A stretch of DNA of 64,000 nucleotides from Parapusillimonas granuli (GTDB lineage: Bacteria > Pseudomonadota > Gammaproteobacteria > Burkholderiales > Burkholderiaceae_B): the NCBI RefSeq assembly GCF_013416525.1, contig NZ_JACCEM010000005.1, positions 310,001 to 374,000 of the forward strand, given 5' to 3'. This document shows, one piece after another, positions 53,779 through 61,726 of this stretch. How positions within the stretch are numbered: position 1 is the stretch's first letter; the number at the start of each line of letters is the position of its first letter. The notes below the pieces were generated by a model. It was given only the letters and a program-made list of their open reading frames with translations, was not told where the DNA came from and searched no databases. A program made the position numbers and the translations under genes.

Positions 53779-55098
53779 TCAATGCAGCTTGACCCGGGGC
53801 GTGCCGCGCTTGAGCAGCAGCCGCCCCAGGGCGAGGGCCGCCGTGCGCCCGAAGCCCAGGACGGCCAGGTGGTGCGTCAAGTGCAGACTCATGTACATCA
53901 GCCGCGCCACCAGGCCTTCGACGAACCAGCTTTTCCCCGACAGAACGCCCATCAGGTTCCCGACCCCGCGATTGTGCCCGATCGAGACCAGCGAGCCGTA
54001 GTCGCGGAATGCAAAGCCGCGACTCGGCGCGGGCGCGCCGCGGATGCGCGCGCTCATGGCATCGTACAGAAAGGCGGCCTGCTGGTGGGCGACCTGGGCG
54101 CGTGCGGGCAGGTTCGAATTCTGGCCGATCCACGGCGCCTGCGCGCAATCGCCGAACGCGTAGATGCGTGGGTCCGCGGTGCGCAATTGCGCATCCACCA
54201 CCAGCTGGTTCACCCGATTGGTTTCCAGCCCCAGTTCGCCGAGCATGGCCGGCGCTTCTATGCCCGCCGCCCACACGCATAAATCGGTTGGATAGCGCCG
54301 GCCATCCTGATCGGAGAGATGGTCGGCGGATACGCCGGCGATGCGCAACCCGGTGAGCACCTCGACCCCGCGTGATTCAAGCAGGGATTGAGCCGCGAAG
54401 GAGAGTTTCGGAGGAAGGGCGGAAAGAATGCGGTCCGCTCCTTCGATGAGGGTGATGCGCATCTCGCAGCCATGCCCGTGCAGCCCGTAATAGGCCAGGC
54501 CGGCGCGGGCCTCCAGCAGTTCTGCCGCCAGCTCCACCCCGGTGGCGCCCGCGCCCACGATGGCGATGTCCAGGCCCGGCGGCTCGGCGCCGCCGGCGTC
54601 GTCGCCATGCTGGCCCGCCGGGATGCGCCGCACCATCAGGTTCAGCAGCCGCTGCCGGAATCGCTCCGCCTGCTCGGTCGAGTCCAGCGTGATCGCGTGT
54701 TCACGCGCGCCCGGCGTGCCGAAGAAATTCGTCCTGCTGCCTATGGCCAGGACGAGCGTGTCGTACCCGACGCGGCGGGCCGGGAAGATCTCCAGGCCGG
54801 TGGAGCCGGCCACGGACAGCAGCAGGACTTCGCGCGCGTTTCGGTCCAGCGCGTGCATTTCACCCTGGATGAAGGTGAAGCCGCTTTCGCGCGCGAGCAT
54901 GAAATACGACAAGTCTTCGCGGTGGATGTCCAGGGTGCCCGCAGCCACTTCGTGCAGCGACGGCTTCCAGATATGGCTTTCCGCCTTGTCGATCAGAACG
55001 ACGTGGCTGGGACCGAATTTGCGGCCCAGCCTGGCGGCGAGCTCCAGCCCGCCCGCCCCGCCTCCGACGATGACGACGCTATGGGGCAGATCCGGCAT
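53779..55098 (-). CDS. Type II NADH dehydrogenase (Ndh-like)
   Basis: A 439-residue membrane-associated flavoprotein that passes electrons from NADH to quinone without proton pumping. Two Rossmann motifs are clear: VVIVGGGAGGLELAARLG for FAD and IAIVGAGATGVELAAELL for NADH. The FAD-closing Asp is in RIYAFGDCAQAP, and a C-terminal hydrophobic helix region (LVARLMYMSLHLTHHLAVLGF) likely anchors it. The ATG at 55098 has an AGGAGTC site. It ends eight bases after the convergent Bug gene. Confidence 0.88.
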   Translation of the reverse strand: MPDLPHSVVIVGGGAGGLELAARLGRKFGPSHVVLIDKAESHIWKPSLHEVAAGTLDIHREDLSYFMLARESGFTFIQGEMHALDRNAREVLLLSVAGSTGLEIFPARRVGYDTLVLAIGSRTNFFGTPGAREHAITLDSTEQAERFRQRLLNLMVRRIPAGQHGDDAGGAEPPGLDIAIVGAGATGVELAAELLEARAGLAYYGLHGHGCEMRITLIEGADRILSALPPKLSFAAQSLLESRGVEVLTGLRIAGVSADHLSDQDGRRYPTDLCVWAAGIEAPAMLGELGLETNRVNQLVVDAQLRTADPRIYAFGDCAQAPWIGQNSNLPARAQVAHQQAAFLYDAMSARIRGAPAPSRGFAFRDYGSLVSIGHNRGVGNLMGVLSGKSWFVEGLVARLMYMSLHLTHHLAVLGFGRTAALALGRLLLKRGTPRVKLH

Positions 55099-55200
55099 GC
55101 TTTGACTCCTGATAAAGCGACGCCCACTCTTACAGCATACAATAAAGCCCGAAAAATCCTTGCGATTCAATCACTGTTTCTCTTTTTTGAGGTCCGCATC

Positions 55201-56184
55201 ATGTTCATACAGAAGCTCGGGGCCGCGCTGGCGGCCGCCGCCGTTTTCGGCGCCTTGTCCACGACCGCGGCGGCCGCCGATTGGCCCGGCGGCAAGCCCA
55301 TCACCATGATCATTCCTTACGCCGCGGGCGGCTTTGCCGACACCCGCATGCGCATGCTGGGCGAAGAATTGGCGAAAGAGCTCAAGGCCAACGTGGTCAT
55401 CGAGAACAAAGCCGGGGCCGGCGGCGTCATCGGCACCGCGGAAATCGCCCGCGCCAAGCCGGACGGCTACACGATAGGCAGCGGCCACCTGGCGCCCTTG
55501 TCGGTGAACCCCACCCTGATGCCCAAGAACGTGCCCTACGACGTCCAGAAAGACTTGGCGCCGGTCATCCTGATCGAAGAAGCGCCCCTCATCCTGAATG
55601 TCAACAAGAAGGTGCCCGTCAGCAATGTCGCCGAGCTGATCGCGCTGGCCAAGAAGGATCCGGGCCGCATCACCTTCGGGTCGTCGGGCGTGGGCGGCGC
55701 GCATCATCTTTCGGGCGAGCTTTTCGCCAACAGCGCCGGCGTCGAGATGACGCACGTGCCTTATAAGGGCGGCGCTCCCGCGGCGACCGACCTGATGGCC
55801 GGCCACATCGACATGATGTTCGAAATGGGCTATGCCGCCATGCCCGCCATCCAGGCCGACAAGGTGAAGCCCCTGGGCGTGACCAGCAACCACCGCCTGC
55901 CCCTGCTGCCCGACGTGCCGACCGTGGCCGAAGCGGGCCTGCCCGGCTTCGAGTCGTACAACTGGCAAGGCATCGTGGTTCCGGCCGGCACGCCGCAAGA
56001 CATCATTCAGAAGCTCAATGCGGCTTTCAACAAGATCCTGAAGAAGCCGGAAGTGATCCAGGCTTTCGATCAAACCGGCGGCCAGGTGGGCGGCGGCACG
56101 CCTGAGGAGTTCGGCAAGTTCATCCAGGACGAACGCGCCAAGTGGGCCAAGGTGATCAAGGAAGCCAAGATCTCGGTCGACTAG
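55201..56184 (+). CDS. Bug/TctC-family periplasmic solute receptor
   Basis: A 327-residue receptor. The signal peptide (MFIQKLGAALAAAAVFGALS) ends near AAAAD. The mature start is WPGGKPITMIIPYAAGGFADT, with VVIENKAGAGGVIGTAEIA and KPDGYTIGSGH loops. It is divergent from ndh and convergent with the acyl-CoA dehydrogenase gene, with no enzyme in the same direction, so its ligand cannot be guessed from neighbours. A GAGG site precedes the ATG; the longer upstream open frame overlaps ndh antisense and is ignored. Confidence 0.9.
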   Translation: MFIQKLGAALAAAAVFGALSTTAAAADWPGGKPITMIIPYAAGGFADTRMRMLGEELAKELKANVVIENKAGAGGVIGTAEIARAKPDGYTIGSGHLAPLSVNPTLMPKNVPYDVQKDLAPVILIEEAPLILNVNKKVPVSNVAELIALAKKDPGRITFGSSGVGGAHHLSGELFANSAGVEMTHVPYKGGAPAATDLMAGHIDMMFEMGYAAMPAIQADKVKPLGVTSNHRLPLLPDVPTVAEAGLPGFESYNWQGIVVPAGTPQDIIQKLNAAFNKILKKPEVIQAFDQTGGQVGGGTPEEFGKFIQDERAKWAKVIKEAKISVD

Positions 56185-56245
56185 GCCGGGCTGGAACGGT
56201 CGGGCCCCGCATGGAGCCCGGCCACGGGGGCATGAACGCCGCCGG

Positions 56246-57403
56246 TCAGCGCTGCAGCAGATGCTTGGCGATGATCAGTTGCTGAATCTGGCTGGTGCCC
56301 TCGTAAAGCCTCAACAGGCGAACGTCGCGGTAAAAACGTTCGGCCTTGTACTCGCTGATGTAGCCCGACCCCCCATGAATCTGCACCGCCCGGTCGGCCA
56401 CCCGGCCCACCATCTCGGTGCAGAACAGCTTCACGCAAGACGCCGCCATGCTCAGTTCCGCATTCCTCTGGCCCGGCGGATTGGCATCGTACATGCGCGC
56501 GCAATCGCGCATCATCGAAAGGCCGGCATACAGTTCCGTCTGGCTGTCGGCCAGCATGGCCTGTATCAACTGGAACTGGGCAATCGGCTGACCGAACTGC
56601 TTGCGCTGCTTCGCGTAATCGACCGCGTCGTGAATCAGCCGGTCGGCCATGCCGCAGGCCAGCGCCGAAATATGCAGCCGGCCCCGGTCCAGCACCTTCA
56701 TCGCCGTTCGGAACCCTTTTCCGGGCGTGCCGCCGATGACGTTCGCCGCGTCCACCTTGACGTCCTCCAGCACGACATCGCAAGTCTTGGTGCCGCGCTG
56801 CCCCATTTTCTTGTCGGGCTTGCCCAGCGAGATGCCGGGCGCGTCGGCGGGGACGATGAAAGCGGTGATGCCGTCGGCGCCCGGGCCGCCCGTGCGCGCC
56901 ATCAGCGTGAAGGCATTGGCGCGCGAGGCGTTCGTGATGAAGCGCTTGGTGCCGTTCAGGATATAGTGCCCGTCCTGCAGCGTGGCCCGCGTTTGCAAGG
57001 AGCCCGCATCGGAACCCGCTCCGGGTTCCGTCAGCGCAAACGAAATGACGATTTCGCCCGATGCGATGCGCGGCAGCCAGGCCTGCTTCTGCTCTTCCGT
57101 GCCGTCCATCAGGATGCCCTGCGATCCAATGCCGACGTTCGTGCCGAACACGGAGCGGAAGGCGAAGGCGGTATGGCCCATGTCATAGGCGATATCGCAT
57201 TCCTGCGCCATCGACAGCCCCGAGCCGCCGTATTCCTCGGGGATGGAAATACCGAAAAGCCCGATTTCTTTCATCTCGGCGACGATCTCGGCCGGGACGT
57301 CGTCGGTTTCCTCCAGGATGTCTTCCGCGGGCTTCAGCCGCTGTTCGATGAAGCGCTGCACGGTCGAGCGCAGGATCGAGAAAGTTTCGTTGTCGAGTGC
57401 CAT
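56246..57403 (-). CDS. Acyl-CoA dehydrogenase
   Basis: A 385-residue flavoprotein that forms the alpha-beta double bond of acyl-CoA. It has the FAD/substrate region ITNASRANAFTLMAR, the ALTEPGAGSDAGSLQTRA signature, and the C-terminal RLYEGTSQIQQLIIAKHLL with the catalytic Glu at about residue 368. Chain-length preference is unknown; the sequence looks like short/branched-chain enzymes. It is divergent from the LysR gene at 57526, and the shared promoter region carries ATTTGAC/GTCAAAT repeats, so it is probably the regulated target. Confidence 0.9.
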   Translation of the reverse strand: MALDNETFSILRSTVQRFIEQRLKPAEDILEETDDVPAEIVAEMKEIGLFGISIPEEYGGSGLSMAQECDIAYDMGHTAFAFRSVFGTNVGIGSQGILMDGTEEQKQAWLPRIASGEIVISFALTEPGAGSDAGSLQTRATLQDGHYILNGTKRFITNASRANAFTLMARTGGPGADGITAFIVPADAPGISLGKPDKKMGQRGTKTCDVVLEDVKVDAANVIGGTPGKGFRTAMKVLDRGRLHISALACGMADRLIHDAVDYAKQRKQFGQPIAQFQLIQAMLADSQTELYAGLSMMRDCARMYDANPPGQRNAELSMAASCVKLFCTEMVGRVADRAVQIHGGSGYISEYKAERFYRDVRLLRLYEGTSQIQQLIIAKHLLQR

Positions 57404-57465
57404 GATTTCGCCTAGGTAGAGGATAGCGTGGTGGTCTTGCAGTATGGTAAGGCTATTGACGTTTC

Positions 57466-57502
57466 ATTTGACGATTTAAATGCATGTCAAATACTATTTG
57501 AC
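57466..57502. promoter_or_regulatory. Candidate LysR binding region with three ATTTGAC elements
   Basis: ATTTGAC at 57466-57472 is followed by the perfect 17-bp palindrome GTCAAATACTATTTGAC at 57486-57502. It sits between the acyl-CoA dehydrogenase and LysR genes, 24 bases before the LysR ATG. One full site plus a half-site suggests an LTTR recognition/activation arrangement; the protein is inferred from position. Confidence 0.6.
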
Positions 57503-57525
57503 AATAACGCTGACGGCAGCCGCGC

Positions 57526-58431
57526 ATGGACCTCAATTCATTGCATTTTTTCATAGACATCGTCGATGCGGGAAGCCTGAGCGCCGCCGCCCGCAAGCGC
57601 AATATGTCCAGGGCGAACCTCAGCTACCGGCTCAAGGCCTTCGAAGACGCGCTGGGGGCGCAGTTGCTCAGGCGCACGACCAAATCCATGCAGTTGACCG
57701 AGATAGGCGCGGCCGTCTACAAGCATGGCCGCAATATGCTGCAGGAACTCGCGGCCGTCAACGACGTCGTCTCCAGCGCTGCGGGCAGCGTCTCGGGGCA
57801 TGTGCGCCTGAGCGTATCGGCGGGGCTGGGCCACCTCGCGCTATCCGATACGCTGGTTCGTTTCCGGCGCGATCATCCGGGAGTCACGTTCGACGTGGTC
57901 TTCAGCAACCAGATTTCAAACCTGGTCGAGGAAGGCATCGATATCGCCTTGCGCGTGCTGTCCCGGCCGCCGGCCAATTCCATGGCCGTCGAGCTGGCCG
58001 ACGTCGACTGGGTGGTCTGCTCCAGTCCCGAATACATGCGTGGCCGGCCGCCGATACACGTGCTGGAGGACCTGCAGCGACTGGATATCGTGTGCGCCTC
58101 CGCCGTCGGCGCCGCCTTGAGCGTGACGGGGCGCTATGCAGGCGGCAGCAGGAGCGTGGAGCTCGACCCCGTGCTGCGCTCGGACAACTTCGTATTCCTG
58201 AAACAGGCGGTGATGGAGGGCGGCGGCGTGGGCTTCCTGCCCCGGTACATGCTGCGCGACGAGCTGGAGTCGGGGCGCCTGGTCAGGCATCTGGAGTACT
58301 ACCGCATCAGCGTGTTCGGCGCCAAGATATTCCTCCTGACGCCTCCGACCCGCTACCAGACCGCCGCGGCCCGCGCGCTCATCCAAGCCTTGAAGGCGCG
58401 TCTTTGCAACGAGGCGCTTTATGTCAATTAG
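57526..58431 (+). CDS. LysR-type transcriptional regulator
   Basis: A 301-residue LTTR: HTH at MDLNSLHFFIDIVDAGSLSAAARKRN through RANLSYRLKAFE, effector domain from about residue 90 (VSGHVRLSVSAGLGH). It is divergent from the acyl-CoA dehydrogenase gene with a 122-base intergenic region containing ATTTGAC repeats. Its 3' end overlaps the start of a second LysR gene by 11 bases, so the two regulators are probably co-transcribed. The inducer is unknown. Confidence 0.9.
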   Translation: MDLNSLHFFIDIVDAGSLSAAARKRNMSRANLSYRLKAFEDALGAQLLRRTTKSMQLTEIGAAVYKHGRNMLQELAAVNDVVSSAAGSVSGHVRLSVSAGLGHLALSDTLVRFRRDHPGVTFDVVFSNQISNLVEEGIDIALRVLSRPPANSMAVELADVDWVVCSSPEYMRGRPPIHVLEDLQRLDIVCASAVGAALSVTGRYAGGSRSVELDPVLRSDNFVFLKQAVMEGGGVGFLPRYMLRDELESGRLVRHLEYYRISVFGAKIFLLTPPTRYQTAAARALIQALKARLCNEALYVN

Positions 58432-59314
58432 CGTACGCCAAATAGAGGCTTTTCGCGCCGTGATGATTTGCGGCACTACCAAGGCCGCCGCTGAACTGAT
58501 GCACGTCAGCCAGCCGGTGATCAGCAAGCTGATTGCGCAGATGGAATCGCGATTGGGATATTCGCTATTCGACCGCACGGGCAATGCCATTGTGCCGAAC
58601 GAGCATGCACGCAAGCTTTTTGACGAAGCGCTGCATGTGCAGGAGCGGGTTGAGCAGTTCGTCCGGTTTGCCAAAGCCCTGGGCCAGCCGGGGTCGGGAT
58701 CCTTGACGATCTATACCAGCGCCACGCTATCCACTACTTTATTGCCGCGCGTGGTTGCCCGCTATCATCTTCGCTCGCCCAAGGTACGTGTCCGTATAGC
58801 CAATAAAAGCGTGGGTGAAATCGCCCAGAGACTCGTCTTGAATCCCGACAGCATAGGCTTGACCATCTGGCCCGTCGAGAACCCGGCCGTTGAATGCACG
58901 GTGCTCGCGTCGAGGCCCGTAAAAATCCTGATGCGGGCTGACCACCGACTCGCCGACTTTCCCAATGCCCTTTGCTTTGAGGACCTGCAACCGGAAAGCT
59001 TGATTCTCCATTCCGACTCCATGCCTCTTGGCGATGCCATACGGGCCCAAATGGCTCGCTATGACTACGATTGGACGGTGCCGTTCACCGTTGACAGCAG
59101 TGAGACCGCTTACTCGCTCGTTGAGCAAGGCCTGGGGCTCTTCCTTTGCGACGCTTTTGCTTCCAGCAGCCTGAATGCCAGGAATTTGGTGACTCGGGAC
59201 ATCGATAGCGGAATTCAGACTTCGGTTTGCCTGCTCCGTTCCCGATTCCGCCAAGCCGATGAGCAGTTTCGGCTGTTTACCACCGCGCTTCGGCAGCAAC
59301 TGTCAGAAGAATAG
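58421..59314 (+). CDS. LysR-type transcriptional regulator (second of tandem pair)
   Basis: A 297-residue LTTR with the HTH SVRQIEAFRAVMICGTTKAAAELMHVSQPVISKLI and an effector domain near residues 90-290. The sequence differs strongly from its upstream neighbour, so this is not a recent duplication. The start lies inside the last codons of the previous gene (11-base overlap). Downstream, 85 bases later and co-directional, are the carboxymuconolactone decarboxylase, a 3-hydroxyacid dehydrogenase and a Bug receptor, which it may control. Base composition from here to about 61.7 kb is visibly less GC-rich. Confidence 0.88.
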   Translation: MSISVRQIEAFRAVMICGTTKAAAELMHVSQPVISKLIAQMESRLGYSLFDRTGNAIVPNEHARKLFDEALHVQERVEQFVRFAKALGQPGSGSLTIYTSATLSTTLLPRVVARYHLRSPKVRVRIANKSVGEIAQRLVLNPDSIGLTIWPVENPAVECTVLASRPVKILMRADHRLADFPNALCFEDLQPESLILHSDSMPLGDAIRAQMARYDYDWTVPFTVDSSETAYSLVEQGLGLFLCDAFASSSLNARNLVTRDIDSGIQTSVCLLRSRFRQADEQFRLFTTALRQQLSEE

Positions 59315-59399
59315 CCTCAAGCTATTGTCACGTACAAAAAAGAATTTTCAATTCACCAGGTTCTCGCCTACGCTCTCAGGTGTTTTATTTGGAGACACC

Positions 59400-59777
59400 A
59401 TGAGTGACATTGACGCAGGGCTGAAGAACATCAAAGAAATTCTGGGCGACGAGTACTTCGCCAACCGACAAAAGAGCACCAACGATTTCAACCGGGATAT
59501 GCGTGAGTTGACGGCACGCTATTGTTTCGGCGAAGTCTGGGAGCGCCCCGTCCTGGATCGGCGCACGCGTAGCATGCTGGTCTTGGCTATGTTGGCCGCA
59601 TTGGGCAAGGGCGCTGAAATAAAAATGCATGCCGTTGGCGCAATCAACAATGGGTGCACGGTTGACGAAATCAAAGAAGTGTTGCTGCAGGCCGCAGTTT
59701 ATGCGGGCATACCTGCGGGAGTGGAGGCCTTCAAGCATGCCGAGCTGGCGTTGCGTGAATGCGGGGCTCTGAAATGA
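59400..59777 (+). CDS. Carboxymuconolactone decarboxylase family protein
   Basis: A 125-residue CMD-type protein, close to the classic 4-carboxymuconolactone decarboxylase length. The core EIKMHAVGAINNGCTVDE and EVLLQAAVYAGIPAGVEAFK match it well. The AhpD CxxC is not present, so a decarboxylase-type role is likely rather than redox. A GGAGACACC site precedes the ATG. Its stop overlaps the next start (ATGA at 59774), showing coupling with the 3-hydroxyacid dehydrogenase. The substrate may be a lactone acid; it is not protocatechuate-specific on sequence alone. Confidence 0.82.
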   Translation: MSDIDAGLKNIKEILGDEYFANRQKSTNDFNRDMRELTARYCFGEVWERPVLDRRTRSMLVLAMLAALGKGAEIKMHAVGAINNGCTVDEIKEVLLQAAVYAGIPAGVEAFKHAELALRECGALK

Positions 59778-60676
59778 AGGTTCGTGTTGGTTTCATCGGA
59801 CTTGGGGCAATGGGTTTTCCTATGGCCGTCAACATGGCCGAGGCCGGCCATGATGTCCTGGGCATGGACATCGATGAAGCGGTAATGCAGCGGTTCATGG
59901 AAACCGGAGGCAAGGCGGCGCTTTCGGTTGCGGAGATCGTGGCGCACAGCGACGTCGTAGTCACCATGTTGCCCGCCGGCGATCATGTGAAGGCATGTGT
60001 GGCGGAATTGATCGGGGCCGGGTACTCCAGCAAATTATTGGTCGATTTTTCAACGATTGGCGTGGAGGCGGCTCGCGACGTCCACGAACTTTGCGCGCGG
60101 CATGGCATTCGGGTACTGGATGCGCCGGTAACCGGCGGCGTCATGGGGGCTGAGAAAGGTTCGTTGACAGTGATGGTCGGCGGCAGCCACGATGATTTCC
60201 AGGCGGCCAAGCCCGTGCTCGAAGCAGTTGGAGCGTCTATTACCTATGCCGGCGGGCCTGGCTGCGGCCAAGCTGTGAAGGTGTGCAACAACATGGCGGC
60301 GGGCATCATAAAAATTGCGGTCTGCGAGGCGTTTGCTTTGGCCGAGCGGCTGGGGGTCGACAAGAAGGTGCTGTTCGACGTTGCCTCCCATGGCAGCGCC
60401 AATTGTTTTGCGCTGACGACGACTTGCCCCGTACCGGGGCTTGTTCCGACTGCTCCGAGCAGCCATGGGTACAAAGGCGGATTTGCGACGCGATTGATGC
60501 TCAAAGACATGAAGCTCGCTCAAAGCGCCGCAGCGGCGTACGGCGTACCTGTTGCGTTGGGATCGGCGGCTACGAGCCTTTATGAACACTGCACGCAGGC
60601 AGGTCTGGGCGACCTGGACAACTCCATTATCTTCAAGGTTGTAAATGGGGATTTTTCGTATCAGTCAAATAAATAA
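59774..60676 (+). CDS. 3-hydroxyisobutyrate dehydrogenase-like beta-hydroxyacid dehydrogenase
   Basis: A 300-residue beta-hydroxyacid dehydrogenase of the 3-HIBADH/tartronate-semialdehyde-reductase family. It has the N-terminal dinucleotide motif VGFIGLGAMGFPMAVNMAEAG, substrate motif DAPVTGGVMGAEKGSLTVMVGG and the catalytic Lys in GCGQAVKVCNNMAAG. It reduces or oxidises a beta-hydroxy acid with NAD(P). The start overlaps the CMD gene. The Bug receptor gene follows after 24 bases, so these three genes form one unit. Confidence 0.88.
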   Translation: MKVRVGFIGLGAMGFPMAVNMAEAGHDVLGMDIDEAVMQRFMETGGKAALSVAEIVAHSDVVVTMLPAGDHVKACVAELIGAGYSSKLLVDFSTIGVEAARDVHELCARHGIRVLDAPVTGGVMGAEKGSLTVMVGGSHDDFQAAKPVLEAVGASITYAGGPGCGQAVKVCNNMAAGIIKIAVCEAFALAERLGVDKKVLFDVASHGSANCFALTTTCPVPGLVPTAPSSHGYKGGFATRLMLKDMKLAQSAAAAYGVPVALGSAATSLYEHCTQAGLGDLDNSIIFKVVNGDFSYQSNK

Positions 60677-60700
60677 CCACCATAACGAGGATTCGAAGCA

Positions 60701-61696
60701 ATGAAACTTCTGAAGACATTATCGCAAGCGATGCTTTCAATAGGCGTCCTTTCGGTTTTATCCTTGAGCGCTTCTCAGGCTCAAAATGTAGCGGCGAATT
60801 ACCCGGGCGCTCAACCGGTGAACATCGTCGTAGGATTCAGCGCAGGCGGCTCGACAGACATGCTGGGCCGCCTATTGGCCAAAGCATTCGCGGAAGAATT
60901 GGGCGGCAACTTTATCGTGGAAAGCCGGCCCGGCGCCAATAGCAATATCGCAAGCGGGTATGTCGCACGCGCCAAGCCGGATGGCCATACGCTATTGATG
61001 GTTCCGTTTGGCCTGCCGGTAAATCAATACTTGTACCAGCAAGTCCCTTACGATTTCAAAAAGGATTTCGCACCGATTGCGTTGGTGGCACAAGTACCCA
61101 ATGCCATTGTGGTGAAGGCCGACTCTCCGGTGAAGACGGTCAAGCAGTATGTCGAGCAGTCCAAAGCATCTAAAGAGGGTAGAACCTACTCGACACCAGG
61201 AGTGGGGTCATCGCTGCACTTGGCAGGCGAGTTGTTCAAGTACGAAACTCAAGCGCCCTTGCTGCATGTGCCGTATAAAGGCAGCGCGCCATCCCTGACG
61301 GCCGTCATGGCCGGCGATACGGACTCGGCCTTCGATAATCTGTCGACGGTCGTTCCACATGTCGAAGCTGGCAAGCTGCGCATACTGGCGGTGACCAGCA
61401 AGGTCCGGTCGGCGTCGTTCCCGGATCTCCCGACCGTAGCCGAGTCGGGTTATCCGGGATACGAGATCAGTTCCTACTTCGGCCTCGCGGCTCCCGCGGG
61501 TACGCCTTCAGAAATCGTCGACCGCCTGAACAAGGCCACGCTGAAGGCTTTGCGTAGCCCGGAATTGAGCGAGTACCTGAAAAACCTGGGCGCCATCGTT
61601 GCCGACAACAAGCCTGAAGAATTCGCTGCCTTCCTGAATTCCGAGGGCGAGCGATGGGGACCAGTCATCAAGGCTGCGGGAATCCAGCCCAATTAG
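60701..61696 (+). CDS. Bug/TctC-family periplasmic solute receptor
   Basis: A 331-residue receptor. The signal peptide ends near SASQAQ (about residue 27). The mature part has GAQPVNIVVGFSAGGSTDML, FIVESRPGANSNIASGYVA and KPDGHTLLMVP, all typical Bug loops. It is the last gene of the low-GC unit with CMD and the beta-hydroxyacid dehydrogenase and probably binds their pathway's substrate. It converges with the tctA gene at 61727 on the other strand. Confidence 0.92.
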   Translation: MKLLKTLSQAMLSIGVLSVLSLSASQAQNVAANYPGAQPVNIVVGFSAGGSTDMLGRLLAKAFAEELGGNFIVESRPGANSNIASGYVARAKPDGHTLLMVPFGLPVNQYLYQQVPYDFKKDFAPIALVAQVPNAIVVKADSPVKTVKQYVEQSKASKEGRTYSTPGVGSSLHLAGELFKYETQAPLLHVPYKGSAPSLTAVMAGDTDSAFDNLSTVVPHVEAGKLRILAVTSKVRSASFPDLPTVAESGYPGYEISSYFGLAAPAGTPSEIVDRLNKATLKALRSPELSEYLKNLGAIVADNKPEEFAAFLNSEGERWGPVIKAAGIQPN

Positions 61697-61726
61697 GACC
61701 CATTCCCGCAACGCCGGTCTGCGCTC

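Noticed and set aside
56184-56223. A 9-bp inverted repeat after the Bug gene as a terminator
   Set aside because: The loop is 22 bases, the stem overlaps the stop codon and there is no T-tract, so it is too weak to annotate.
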